Shown here in pieces: positions 47,109 to 54,921 of a DNA stretch of 64,000 nt (the stretch's first letter is position 1; every line of letters starts with the position of its first letter). The stretch is taken from contig DYIY01000013.1 of the NCBI GenBank assembly GCA_020723405.1, forward strand, positions 1 through 64,000, read 5' to 3'. Below the pieces are notes generated by a model. The model was given only the letters and a program-made list of their open reading frames with translations. It did not search any database and was not told where the DNA came from. The position numbers were made by a program, and so were the translations under genes. This DNA is from Thiobacillus denitrificans. GTDB lineage: Bacteria > Pseudomonadota > Gammaproteobacteria > Burkholderiales > Thiobacillaceae.

Positions 47109-48017
47109 ATGCGAACCCACAATACCCTCTTTCTCACCCTGATCGTTCTGGCTTCCAGCGCGTGCGCCAGCACTGAAGGCAAACATCAGGCCACTTCATC
47201 GATTTCCGATATACAGCCTGCGTCCCCGACGGTGGCCGCCGTCCAGCCCGACGCCTCAGTGGCGCCGGAACCCGCGACGCCGCTCTTCCAAAACGTGACA
47301 ATCGCCACCCGTTCCGCTCCTGGAGTGGATGGCGTTGCCGCAACTAAGAACCGAAGCCAGGCCGAACTGGATGCCGAAGCGATCTACGAGCAGGCGCCGA
47401 TACGCGACCCCTGGGAGGAGTTCAACCGGAAAATCCACGGCTTCAACAACGCAGCCGACAAATATGTCCTCCGCCCATTGGCCGTGGGGTACGACAAGAT
47501 CATGCCCGATCCCGTGCAAGCTGGGGTGTCGCGCTTCTTCGCCAACCTGAGCTTGCCCGCGACAGTAGTGAACCAGGCCTTGCAGGGGCGTCCCGGAGAT
47601 GCGGCGTGGTCGCTCGGGCGCTTCGTTGTCAACACCACGGTCGGTATAGGTGGTGTGTTCGACCCGTCATCCCGTTTTGGCATGCCACGGAGGGATGACG
47701 AGGACTTTGGCCAGACACTCGCGACCTGGGGCTGGCAAGACTCGCGATATTTGGTGGTTCCGCTACTCGGCCCGCGCACGCTGCGCGATACGGTCGCCAT
47801 ATTGGGCGACCAGCCGTTGTCACCAATCGGCCAGATTCAGGACAACGGCACAGCCAACGGATTGCAATTGTTGGAGATCGTCGATGGGCGGACGCGCATG
47901 CTGCCCATGGATGAGATTCGCCGCAGCGCGCTCGATGACTACCTTTTCGTGCGCGACGCATGGTCTCAGCGGCGCAATCACCAGGTTCAACAGGATCCGC
48001 GAAGCACTCGTGATTGA
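47109..48017 (+). CDS. MlaA/VacJ family lipoprotein
   Basis: The 302-residue product has a lipoprotein-type signal (LIVLASSAC, C18) and a long variable linker (about 20-95) before the VacJ domain: DPWEEFNRKIHGFN, PLAVGYDKIMPDPVQAGVSRFFANL and FGQTLATWGWQDSRYLVVPLLGP. MlaA removes misplaced phospholipids from the outer leaflet and passes them to MlaC and the MlaFEDB ABC importer; none of those genes is here. The start at 47109 follows GGAG by 9 bp. Its attachment to an RND pump suggests an envelope-lipid or solvent-stress role for the cluster. Confidence 0.92.
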   Translation: MRTHNTLFLTLIVLASSACASTEGKHQATSSISDIQPASPTVAAVQPDASVAPEPATPLFQNVTIATRSAPGVDGVAATKNRSQAELDAEAIYEQAPIRDPWEEFNRKIHGFNNAADKYVLRPLAVGYDKIMPDPVQAGVSRFFANLSLPATVVNQALQGRPGDAAWSLGRFVVNTTVGIGGVFDPSSRFGMPRRDDEDFGQTLATWGWQDSRYLVVPLLGPRTLRDTVAILGDQPLSPIGQIQDNGTANGLQLLEIVDGRTRMLPMDEIRRSALDDYLFVRDAWSQRRNHQVQQDPRSTRD

Positions 48018-48165
48018 GTGAGACTGTTCCGTCTTGCCAAGCCTTTTCCACGCACGCCAAAGCAGCATTCCTTCTCTCAGCACTCCTACGGTGCATGTGA
48101 TTGTTGACGCTTGATGTGCTGGAATAGCTGCCTGTCGCCCGCGCACTGTGGAGGTTTCATCCCAC

Positions 48166-48193
48166 TTGCATGCCCCATGGCAGCCCGTATACT
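48166..48193 (+). promoter_or_regulatory. Promoter of the toxin-antitoxin operon
   Basis: TTGCAT (48166-48171) and TATACT (48188-48193) are separated by 16 bp. The -10 region overlaps the imperfect palindrome gtatactgtccgtac, a possible operator for autoregulation. An AAGGAG ribosome site lies 8 bp before the antitoxin ATG. Confidence 0.6.
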
Positions 48194-48219
48194 GTCCGTA
48201 CATCATAAGGAGTCACACC

Positions 48220-48498
48220 ATGGGCGCTACCGTCAAGGAAGAACGCATCGAAGTCCGACTCGCGGCGGCCGAGAAGGACCGGATTCGCCAGGCGGCCATC
48301 CTGTCGCACCAGAACCTTAGCGAGTTCGTTTTGCGCGCCGTACGCACCGTTGCCGACGAGACCTTGGCGTCGCAGACGCGCTTCGTCTTACCCGAAGAAC
48401 AGATGAATGCCTTTTACGCCGCGCTCGATCAACCGGCCAAGTCGATTCCGCGTCTTCGTGAACTACTCAAGAAACCTAGCGTCTTCGAGACCCAATGA
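48220..48498 (+). CDS. TacA-like antitoxin (DUF1778, ribbon-helix-helix)
   Basis: This 92-residue antitoxin has a ribbon-helix-helix N-terminus (EERIEVRLAAAEKDRIRQAA and NLSEFVLRAV) that would bind the operon promoter and a C-terminal tail (QMNAFYAALDQPAKSIPRLR, about residues 61-80) that wraps the toxin. It overlaps the GNAT toxin by 4 bp (ATGA). The start at 48220 is supported by AAGGAG. A decayed copy of its tail lies at 37870-37935 on the far side of the efflux cargo. Confidence 0.93.
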   Translation: MGATVKEERIEVRLAAAEKDRIRQAAILSHQNLSEFVLRAVRTVADETLASQTRFVLPEEQMNAFYAALDQPAKSIPRLRELLKKPSVFETQ

Positions 48499-49001
48499 AG
48501 TTGCCGCTACGAGGCCCCGAACTTCTGACGGAGGCCCATGACGTTTCCGGATTCGATTGCGGCAACGAGGCGTTAAACCGCTTCCTTCATCGGCATGCCC
48601 TGCAGAACCAGCGTAACCAGAGTGCCCGGACCTACGTTGCCTTGCGTGGCGAAGCGCAGGTTATCGGCTACTACTCGCTGGCCGCCGCCTCGGCGGAATA
48701 CGAAACCGTCCCGGCGCGAATTGCCAAAGGACTGGCACAGCATCCGATTCCACTCACCTTGTTGGCTAGGTTGGCCGTGGATCAGGCAGAGCAGGGGGCT
48801 GGCATCGGGGCTGGACTGCTCAAGGATGCTTTGAAGCGGTTTCTCCAGGCCCAATCGATCATTGCCGCGAGAGCTTTGGTTGTTCATGCCAAGGATGACC
48901 AGGCCGTCGAGTTCTATCGGCATTTTGGATTCACACCGTCGCCGATGGATCCTTACCACCTGTACCTGATGACCAAGGATATCCATGAGTGCCTGCTGTA
49001 G
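48495..49001 (+). CDS. TacT-like GNAT toxin
   Basis: The 168-residue toxin belongs to the GNAT toxins that acetylate the amino group of aminoacyl-tRNA and block translation. SGFDCGNEALNRFLHRHA is the family N-terminus; LARLAVDQAEQGAGIGAGLL contains the acetyl-CoA loop (QGAGIG), and AVEFYRHFGFTPSP holds the conserved catalytic tyrosine region. It is translationally coupled to its antitoxin. The pair lies 180 bp inside the right island end and could stabilise the island. Confidence 0.93.
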   Translation: MKLPLRGPELLTEAHDVSGFDCGNEALNRFLHRHALQNQRNQSARTYVALRGEAQVIGYYSLAAASAEYETVPARIAKGLAQHPIPLTLLARLAVDQAEQGAGIGAGLLKDALKRFLQAQSIIAARALVVHAKDDQAVEFYRHFGFTPSPMDPYHLYLMTKDIHECLL

Positions 49002-49182
49002 TCAGTGGCGGGGGCGTATTTGACTTCCTGCCGTATGATCCAACTCATGAGGCCAGTTCAAGCGCCACCTGGCAGGACCAAGCAGCGGCAAGCAAATTTT
49101 CCAGGTGGCACAAAGCATGGTATCAAGCACACATCACAGTAAATATTCTTTACGAATCAACATGGTTACATCCTTGTTGATA

Positions 49183-49197
49183 ATCGAGTGGGAGTGA
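49183..49197 (+). other. attR: right 15-bp direct repeat of the guaA-integrated island
   Basis: atcgagtgggagtga is an exact copy of the 3' end of guaA (35735-35749), with unrelated flanks on both sides. It defines a 13.4-kb insertion. The surrounding gap (49002-49289) contains no gene; its first part is A+T-rich island sequence and the part after 49197 returns to core-type composition. Confidence 0.85.
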
Positions 49198-49289
49198 CAC
49201 CCGCTGGATGGCAGGCTTCCAGGCGTTGACCCAGGTTTCATGGGGTGTCCTGACCGGCCAGGGGGTTCAGGGGTTTCAAGCAGGCCCCC

Positions 49290-50048
49290 TCAGTTCCGGT
49301 CCGTGCCCAGGGACTGGTAGCGCAAGGAACTGTCACCCCGGTACTCGTTGCTGCCCACGTGGCACAGTCGGCTCTTAAGATCCAGCCAGATTTCTCCGCC
49401 CAAGTCCCGCCAGCGCTGGCAGAAGGCATAGTCCTCGCTCAGGTAGTCGCCGGTTTCCCGGTCGATGATCGGGTCAAACAGGGCGTAGCGGTGCGCCATC
49501 CCCGGGGCTTCGGGGTCTTGGGCGTGAATGGCCTGGAATTTCAATTCCGGGTGGGCGAGGATCAACTGCTCCAGTACATGCCGCTTGATCAAGAGAAATC
49601 CCGCCCCGGCGTAGCGGGCGGTGGCGAATTCCCCTTCGATCCTCAACTGGGCATCCGTGCAGAGGGTGCCGACGAAATTCAGCCCGGCGGATGCCAGGGA
49701 TTCGCCGCGTGCCTGGCGCCCTGGCAGGCGCAACCAGTCGAATTCCTTGATCGGATACATGGCAGCGCAGACATCCTTGTCCTGTCTGAACAATCGGGCG
49801 AATTGCTCCGCTTCGAAGCCGATGTCGCTGTCGATGAACATCAGGTGGGTCGCAGCGGAGTTGTCCAGGAATTTGGCCACCAGGGTGGCCCGGGAACGGG
49901 TGATCAGCGCGTCATGGCCCAACAGCATGAGTTGCAGATCGATCTGCCCACCGACGCTGGTCATCAGACGGGTGACCGAGAGCATGTAATTCTGGGTCAG
50001 TAGTCCCCCGAAACAGGGGGTGGCGATAACGACCAGGGGACGGATCAT
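49290..50048 (-). CDS. Glycosyltransferase-like protein (GT-A, DxD)
   Basis: This 252-residue soluble protein starts IRPLVVIATPCFGGLLTQNY and has DSD at residues 73-75 (LMFIDSDIGFEAEQF), the metal-nucleotide-sugar motif of GT-A folds. A second block DYLSEDYAFCQRWRDLGGEIWL resembles the acceptor-side ED motif. The closest type I recall is uncharacterised glycosyltransferase-like proteins of bacteria and phages. No other polysaccharide gene is adjacent. It is the first core-type gene after the island. The donor and acceptor are unknown. Confidence 0.7.
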   Translation of the reverse strand: MIRPLVVIATPCFGGLLTQNYMLSVTRLMTSVGGQIDLQLMLLGHDALITRSRATLVAKFLDNSAATHLMFIDSDIGFEAEQFARLFRQDKDVCAAMYPIKEFDWLRLPGRQARGESLASAGLNFVGTLCTDAQLRIEGEFATARYAGAGFLLIKRHVLEQLILAHPELKFQAIHAQDPEAPGMAHRYALFDPIIDRETGDYLSEDYAFCQRWRDLGGEIWLDLKSRLCHVGSNEYRGDSSLRYQSLGTDRN

Positions 50049-50134
50049 GGCCGGGCATCCGTGGAGAATTGGTCTGATTCTGGATGCGCTGGCAGTAAAG
50101 GTCCGCTCGCCTTTCGAAAAGACCGGTTAACCCG

Positions 50135-50338
50135 CTAGGAGCCTGTCGGACTTGAAGGAAAATCGGCTGCAAATCCGCCGGAGCGGTCCCATGTTGTTTT
50201 GCCGTTTTGTTGGGCAATAGTTCAACCATTGCCCGGCGTATTCGTCAAAAACCGCCTTTGCTCAGGCGGATTTTGCCTTGTGCCGAAACTCGCAAGCTCG
50301 TTTTCGCTTCGATTCTTCAAGTCCGACGGACTCCTGGG
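50135..50338. repeat. Small mobile-like element with terminal inverted repeats (copy B, MITE-like)
   Basis: The left end ctaggagcctgtcggacttgaag (50135-50157) and the right end (50315-50338) are inverted repeats with three differences in 24. The 204-bp element shares its ends and interior blocks (ttgggcaat, attgcccggcg, attcgtcaaaaa) with copy A at 12746-12914. It fills most of the 50049-50405 gap and lies 68 bp before the gene for the HEFGH protein; no gene is within it. Confidence 0.8.
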
Positions 50339-50405
50339 ACGCAATCTGTTTCCCGGCAGGCAGGCGCGCTATGCTGGTCCCTGGGACATCCAGACAGGAG
50401 TGCCA

Positions 50406-51509
50406 ATGATTCCATCCCCGTATCCCGGGCAACGTGTCCTGGTTTTCCTGGCCTGCTTCACAGCCGTAAGCATCGCCTGGGCTGCCCCGGATTCGCTGAT
50501 GCCACCGGAGGCAGTGCGCCAGCCGGTGGAACTGGAGCGGGAACTCCTGGCCCCCTGGCAGGCTGGCGGGGAAATCGTCATCCAGTCAAGGCCGAATGGT
50601 GCCCTGGAAGCCGGTCGGCGGACTGCACCGCCTGTTGATGCCGCGGAAGAACAGGAACGCCGGGCCGAGCACTTTGCCCTGGCACTCAGACTGAACCTGG
50701 TGAAGGCTTACCGGGTAGTGCCCTACGTGCTCCCCTTGAACGATGATCAAATCCGGCTGCTGGAGCGTTTTGCTCTGTCCGATGCCGGGGCCGTCTGGTT
50801 CCGGGAGATGGCGGACGATACTCTGCGCCTGTTCAACCAGGGTTATCTGGAAGTGGATGAATCCCTTTGGCAAGCCCATCAGGCCGGCGGGCCCCGGCCC
50901 CGCCTGTCGCATCTGATCACCGGCCGACTGTCCGAGGCGGGGCTGTTCGCCCAGGACGCCGCCGTGTTCCGCATCCATGCCTACGACGGCCCGGGTTCCA
51001 TGGCGGCGGCGTCCAGCATCCGCATGGGCCTGGCGGGCTTTCGCTGCCAGTTCCAGTTGAGCGGCGAGACGGTGGACCCCTTCGCCATCCTGTCCCACGA
51101 GTTCGGCCATAGCCGTTATGGTGATCCGTGGAGCGCCGGCCTGCCCCTGGGGGAGGCCCGGACGGTGGAGCGCTACGAGAACCCGGTGCGGGTGCGCCGG
51201 GGTTTCCCACCACGCACGGTCTATTACCTGCGGGTGGACCCGGCCCGCCCGGCCTGGAGCCGGGATCCCCTGCTGGCCAGGATACTGGCCTGGAAGAAGT
51301 ACCGGGAACGGGGCCTGGCCGACATGGCCCCCGTGGAAGGGCTGTATTGCGAATGCCCGGATGCACCGGGCAGCCTGCGGGATTGCCTGACCGGCGTCAC
51401 CGCCGCCGATGTTGCCGGGGCGTCCGGCGCCGCGCCTGACGAGTGCAGCCTGCGTTGGGCCGCCGTGCGGGTGGCCATTCCGGAAACCCAGGCGGGGGCG
51501 GGACCCTGA
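50406..51509 (+). CDS. Secreted protein with HEFGH zinc-protease-like motif
   Basis: The 367-residue product has a signal peptide (VLVFLACFTAVSIAWA, cleavage near residue 26) and no other membrane segment. Residues 231-235 are HEFGH within AILSHEFGHSRYGD, matching the HExxH zinc motif of metallopeptidases, with further His/Glu candidates downstream (E247 region, E254). Six or more cysteines near the C-terminus (YCECPDAPGSLRDCL, DECSL) suggest disulfides. I do not recognise a peptidase family. An AGGAG ribosome site precedes the ATG at 50406. It appears monocistronic. Proteolytic activity is inferred from the motif only. Confidence 0.7.
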   Translation: MIPSPYPGQRVLVFLACFTAVSIAWAAPDSLMPPEAVRQPVELERELLAPWQAGGEIVIQSRPNGALEAGRRTAPPVDAAEEQERRAEHFALALRLNLVKAYRVVPYVLPLNDDQIRLLERFALSDAGAVWFREMADDTLRLFNQGYLEVDESLWQAHQAGGPRPRLSHLITGRLSEAGLFAQDAAVFRIHAYDGPGSMAAASSIRMGLAGFRCQFQLSGETVDPFAILSHEFGHSRYGDPWSAGLPLGEARTVERYENPVRVRRGFPPRTVYYLRVDPARPAWSRDPLLARILAWKKYRERGLADMAPVEGLYCECPDAPGSLRDCLTGVTAADVAGASGAAPDECSLRWAAVRVAIPETQAGAGP

Positions 51510-51530
51510 CGCCCGGGGTTCCAAGACGAA

Positions 51531-53579
51531 TTACTGCTCGTCGTCGCTCACCGGCTTGAACTTGGCCGCCAGTTGCTGCTGCACGTTGGGCGGCACCTGC
51601 TCGTAATGGCTGAATTCCAGGGTGTAGGAACCCTGTCCCCCGGTGAGGGACTTCACCCGGGACTGGAAGCTGTCCAGTTCCGCCAGGGGCGCCTGGCCCA
51701 CCACGGTGATCATGCCGCCCCGGCCGGTCTGGTGGCCGGTGATCTGGCCGCGCCGGGAGGACAGGTCACCGCTCACGTCGCCCACGGCCGTTTCCGGTGT
51801 GGTGAGTTCGATGTTGACGATGGGCTCCAGGACGATGGGCCGGGCCTTGGCGGCCGCTTCCAGGAAGGCCTTCTTGCCGGCGGTGACGAAGGCGATCTCC
51901 TTGCCGTCCACCGGGTGGGTCTTGCCGTCATAGACGGTGACCTTCACGTCTTCCAGAGGGAAGCCGGCCACGGCGCCCAGGGCCATGGCCTGGCGAACGC
52001 CCTTTTCCACGGCGGGGATGAAGGTGCCGGGGATGACGCCGCCCTTTACCGCATCCACGAACTGGAAGCCGGCGCCCCGCTCCATGGGCTCGATCTTGAT
52101 GAACACCTCGCCGAACTGGCCGGCGCCGCCGGTCTGCTTCTTGTGCCGATGGTGGCCCTCGGCGGCGGCGGTGATGGTTTCCTTGTAGGCGATGCTGGGC
52201 GGATGGGTGTCCACGTCCAGGCGGAACTGTTCGCGCATTTTCTCCAGCACGTTGCCCAGGTGGGATTCCCCCAGTCCGCGGATGACCGCTTCATGGGTGT
52301 TGGGGTCGTGGTCCACGTGCAGGGCCGGGTCTTCCGCCGTGAGGCGGTGCAGGATGTCGGCCAGCTTGTCCGTGTCGGACTGCTTCTTGGGCCGCACCGC
52401 CAGGCCGAACACGGCGTGGGGGAAGTCCAGGGGCTTCATGTGGATATGGTCGTCCTCGGGGGCGTCGTGGAGCACCGAGTCGAAGTTGATGTCGTCCACC
52501 TTGGTCACGGCGCAGAGGTCGCCGGGGCCGCAGGCCTGAACGGGTTCCAGGGTCTTGCCCTGGAGACGGTAGAGGTGGGCCACCTTGAAGGGTTTGCGCA
52601 GTTCGCCGATGTAGAGCTGGCCGTTCTCCACCACGGTGCCCTGGTGGACCCGGAAGGCGGCGATGCGGCCCACGTAGGCATCCACTTCCACCTTGAAGAC
52701 GTGGGCCAGCACGTGTCTGGCCGGGTCCTGCTCGGGCAGCATGGGTTGGGCTTCTTCGCCTTCGCCCCTGAAGAACTGGGGCGGGTTGGCTTCACTGGGG
52801 TTGGGGGCCAGGCGCACCATGATGTCCATGAGTTCCTTCACCCCGGCACCGGTTTGCGCCGAGACGAAGCAGACCGGCACCAGATGGCCTTCCCGCAGGG
52901 CCTTCTCGAAGGGGGCGTGGAGCTGTTCCGGCGCCACTTCGCCCTGTTCCAGGTAGAGGTTCATCAGGTCTTCGTCCACCTCCACCACCTGGTCCACCAG
53001 GGCCCGGTGGGCCTCTTCCACGCTGGAGAAGTCGGATTCCCCGGCCGGGTTGAAGAAGCAGTCGGTGACCCTGCTGCCGTTGCCGGCAGGCAGGTTGATG
53101 GGCAGGCACTCCCGGCCGAAGGCGGCCTGGATGTCGGCCAGCAGGCCGGGCAGGTCGGCCTCCGGATTGTCGATCTTGTTCACCACGATCATCCGGCACA
53201 GCTTGCGGGTCTGGGCCCAGTGCATCATGCGGTGGGCGGTGAGTTCGATGCCCTTCCTGGCGTCGATGACCGCCAGGGCGGTGTCGGCGGCATCCAGGGC
53301 GCACATGGCCTGGCCCATGAAATCCGGGAATCCGGGGGTGTCGAGCAGATGGATCAGGGTGTCCTGGTGGGAGAAGTGGGCCACGGCCAGCTTCATGGAA
53401 TGCTGGTGGGCCTTTTCCAGGGGGTCGTAGTCGCAGACGGTGGAGCCCCGCTCCACGCTACCCGGCACCGGGATGGCGCCGGCGGCGGCCAGGAGGCTTT
53501 CGATGAGGGTGGTTTTTCCGGCACCGCCATGGCCCACCAGGGCCAGGGTCCGGATCTGGGTCAAGGGGAGTGCAGTCAT
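51531..53579 (-). CDS. Elongation factor G-like translational GTPase (EF-G2 type)
   Basis: The 682-residue GTPase has P-loop GHGGAGKT (16-23), switch II DTPGF and NKID guanine motif, then EF-G domains II-V (for example GGAGQFGEVFIKIEP in domain IV and GQAPLAELDSFQSRVKSLTGGQG in domain V). The switch II DTPGF in place of DxPGH distinguishes this family from canonical EF-G; such EF-G-like proteins are widespread and their role is uncertain. The canonical fusA would be in the str operon elsewhere. The start at 53579 was chosen because homology begins at MTALPLTQIRTLALVGH; the upstream extension is not plausible. Confidence 0.9.
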   Translation of the reverse strand: MTALPLTQIRTLALVGHGGAGKTTLIESLLAAAGAIPVPGSVERGSTVCDYDPLEKAHQHSMKLAVAHFSHQDTLIHLLDTPGFPDFMGQAMCALDAADTALAVIDARKGIELTAHRMMHWAQTRKLCRMIVVNKIDNPEADLPGLLADIQAAFGRECLPINLPAGNGSRVTDCFFNPAGESDFSSVEEAHRALVDQVVEVDEDLMNLYLEQGEVAPEQLHAPFEKALREGHLVPVCFVSAQTGAGVKELMDIMVRLAPNPSEANPPQFFRGEGEEAQPMLPEQDPARHVLAHVFKVEVDAYVGRIAAFRVHQGTVVENGQLYIGELRKPFKVAHLYRLQGKTLEPVQACGPGDLCAVTKVDDINFDSVLHDAPEDDHIHMKPLDFPHAVFGLAVRPKKQSDTDKLADILHRLTAEDPALHVDHDPNTHEAVIRGLGESHLGNVLEKMREQFRLDVDTHPPSIAYKETITAAAEGHHRHKKQTGGAGQFGEVFIKIEPMERGAGFQFVDAVKGGVIPGTFIPAVEKGVRQAMALGAVAGFPLEDVKVTVYDGKTHPVDGKEIAFVTAGKKAFLEAAAKARPIVLEPIVNIELTTPETAVGDVSGDLSSRRGQITGHQTGRGGMITVVGQAPLAELDSFQSRVKSLTGGQGSYTLEFSHYEQVPPNVQQQLAAKFKPVSDDEQ

Positions 53580-53906
53580 GGCGAGCTTAAGTCCTGGCTG
53601 TGGAGAAAGGGGAATACACGTATTCGGACTCTCGGGTCGAATGATGCGCCCATCCATGGCTGGAGAACAGGGGCGGGCAAGGGGCCTGGTCGGCAGACCT
53701 TGGAGATGGGCAGGCTGGTGCCCTGCCCGCAGGGTTGGGCTGTAGCCTGCTGCCAATATCTAACATGTTGAAATCAAAGAGAACCGGGATTGATTGCCCG
53801 GTTTGATGTAGTGGGCAAACAACACTATTCCCCGAAGGCCTCCCTTCATTTTCCGACCCTGTCCGGATTAATTGATCGGCAAATAACAATATTAGACAAT
53901 GCTTAT
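53580..53906. other. Intergenic region upstream of the EF-G-like gene
   Basis: I see no gene here. The last third (about 53820-53906) is A+T-richer and holds TTGATC (53872-53877) and GACAAT (53895-53900), 17 bp apart, which may drive the candidate small RNA on the plus strand. The promoter of the EF-G-like gene should also be in this region but no good match stands out. Confidence 0.4.
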
Positions 53907-54010
53907 GACACTGGCGTCCGCGCTTGTTTCGGCAGGCGTTGTCAGTGTCGTCTCCTCCATCCTCCTCCTTTGGTGGATTTAGCCCGGTCACCAGACCGGG
54001 CTTTTTTTTT
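53907..54010 (+). ncRNA. Candidate small RNA with C-rich seed and intrinsic terminator
   Basis: A roughly 105-nt transcript is suggested by a promoter-like pair upstream, an internal hairpin (gacactg 53908-53914 pairing with cagtgtc about 53943-53949), an unpaired pyrimidine stretch tctcctccatcctcctcc that is complementary to Shine-Dalgarno sequences, and a strong terminator at the end. The organisation (hairpin, CCUCC-rich seed, terminator) is that of known regulatory sRNAs. No open frame uses this stretch. Exact ends are guesses. Confidence 0.5.
53981..54010 (+). terminator. Rho-independent terminator
   Basis: agcccggtc (53981-53989) pairs with gaccgggct (53994-54002) around an acca loop and is followed by an uninterrupted T run. 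With no protein gene ending upstream on this strand, it most likely terminates a small RNA. It ends 47 bp before the GYF-pentapeptide gene. Confidence 0.85.
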
Positions 54011-54057
54011 CCCTGCACACTGGTGAGAATCGGGCCGGGACAGGAGGAACATCGGGC

Positions 54058-54921
54058 ATGACGCAATCGCTATGGTATCTGCGGGGAGACGGGAAAATGC
54101 TGGGGCCATTTCCGGCGCCCCAGATCGCTGAACTCCTGGAAGCGGGGGAAGTGACCCCGGAGTGGGAGGTGAGCCTCAATGGCCAGGATTGGCTGAGCAT
54201 TGCCGACAGCGGCCAGTTCGAAGCGGCCCAGCCCTTCCAGCCTGCCGAGGATTCGGCCAACTGGCGCGAGGAGCGGCACAAGGCCCGGCAACGCTGGCTG
54301 GCGGAAAACGGCGGCGTGGAGGGGGCCGTACCAAGGGACGCGGCTGCCGATGAACAAACCCGCCAGGCCATTGCCCGGGATGCCCTGCGCACCGATGCTC
54401 TGGTCCGGGAGGCCCAGGTCACCCGGCTCAACCCCTTGATCCCCCTGCTGGCCATCCTGGCGCTTCTGGTGGTGGGTTATCTGGTCTGGCAAGGGCAGAC
54501 CAAGCGGCCCATCGACCCGGAAATCAGTTCCCGGCCCGATTGCGCCGCCCCCCTGGGCCCGGCCAGCAACTGGTCCCACTGTGACAAACGGGGCCTCGTC
54601 CTGGGGGGCGTGGTGGCGCGCAATGCCAGGCTGGAGAAGGTCCGGTTGGATGACGCCCAGTTGCCCGGGGCCGACCTGGCCTACGCCTTTCTGGCGGGGG
54701 CCAGCCTGCGCAACGCGCAACTGGGACGGGCCAACCTGCTGGCCGCCGACCTGACCGGTGCCACCCTGGCCGGTGCGGACTTGAGCGGCGCCAACCTGGA
54801 GTATGCCGTGCTGAAGGATGCCGACCTGACCGGCACCCGCCTGGAAGGTGCCCGCCTGGGCAAGGCCACCTGGCCGGACGGCCGGGTCTGTGCGGAGGGG
54901 GCGGTGGGCGCGTGTCCCTGA
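54058..54921 (+). CDS. GYF-domain / transmembrane / pentapeptide-repeat protein
   Basis: The 287-residue protein begins with a GYF_2-like domain (SLWYLRGDGKMLGPFPAPQI, about residues 4-50; WY...GPF is the hallmark), followed by a charged helical linker, one membrane helix (LIPLLAILALLVVGYLVW, about 127-145) and about ten A(D/N)LXX pentapeptide repeats (residues about 195-270) forming a right-handed beta-helix. The GYF part would be cytoplasmic and the pentapeptide part periplasmic. GYF domains bind proline-rich peptides; the partner is unknown. It overlaps the methyltransferase gene by 10 bp. Confidence 0.85.
   Translation: MTQSLWYLRGDGKMLGPFPAPQIAELLEAGEVTPEWEVSLNGQDWLSIADSGQFEAAQPFQPAEDSANWREERHKARQRWLAENGGVEGAVPRDAAADEQTRQAIARDALRTDALVREAQVTRLNPLIPLLAILALLVVGYLVWQGQTKRPIDPEISSRPDCAAPLGPASNWSHCDKRGLVLGGVVARNARLEKVRLDDAQLPGADLAYAFLAGASLRNAQLGRANLLAADLTGATLAGADLSGANLEYAVLKDADLTGTRLEGARLGKATWPDGRVCAEGAVGACP

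Noticed and set aside
51573-53771. 732-codon plus-strand frame opposite the EF-G-like gene
   Set aside because: It is the antisense shadow of a well-conserved GTPase gene and has Gly/His/Gln-rich shadow composition.
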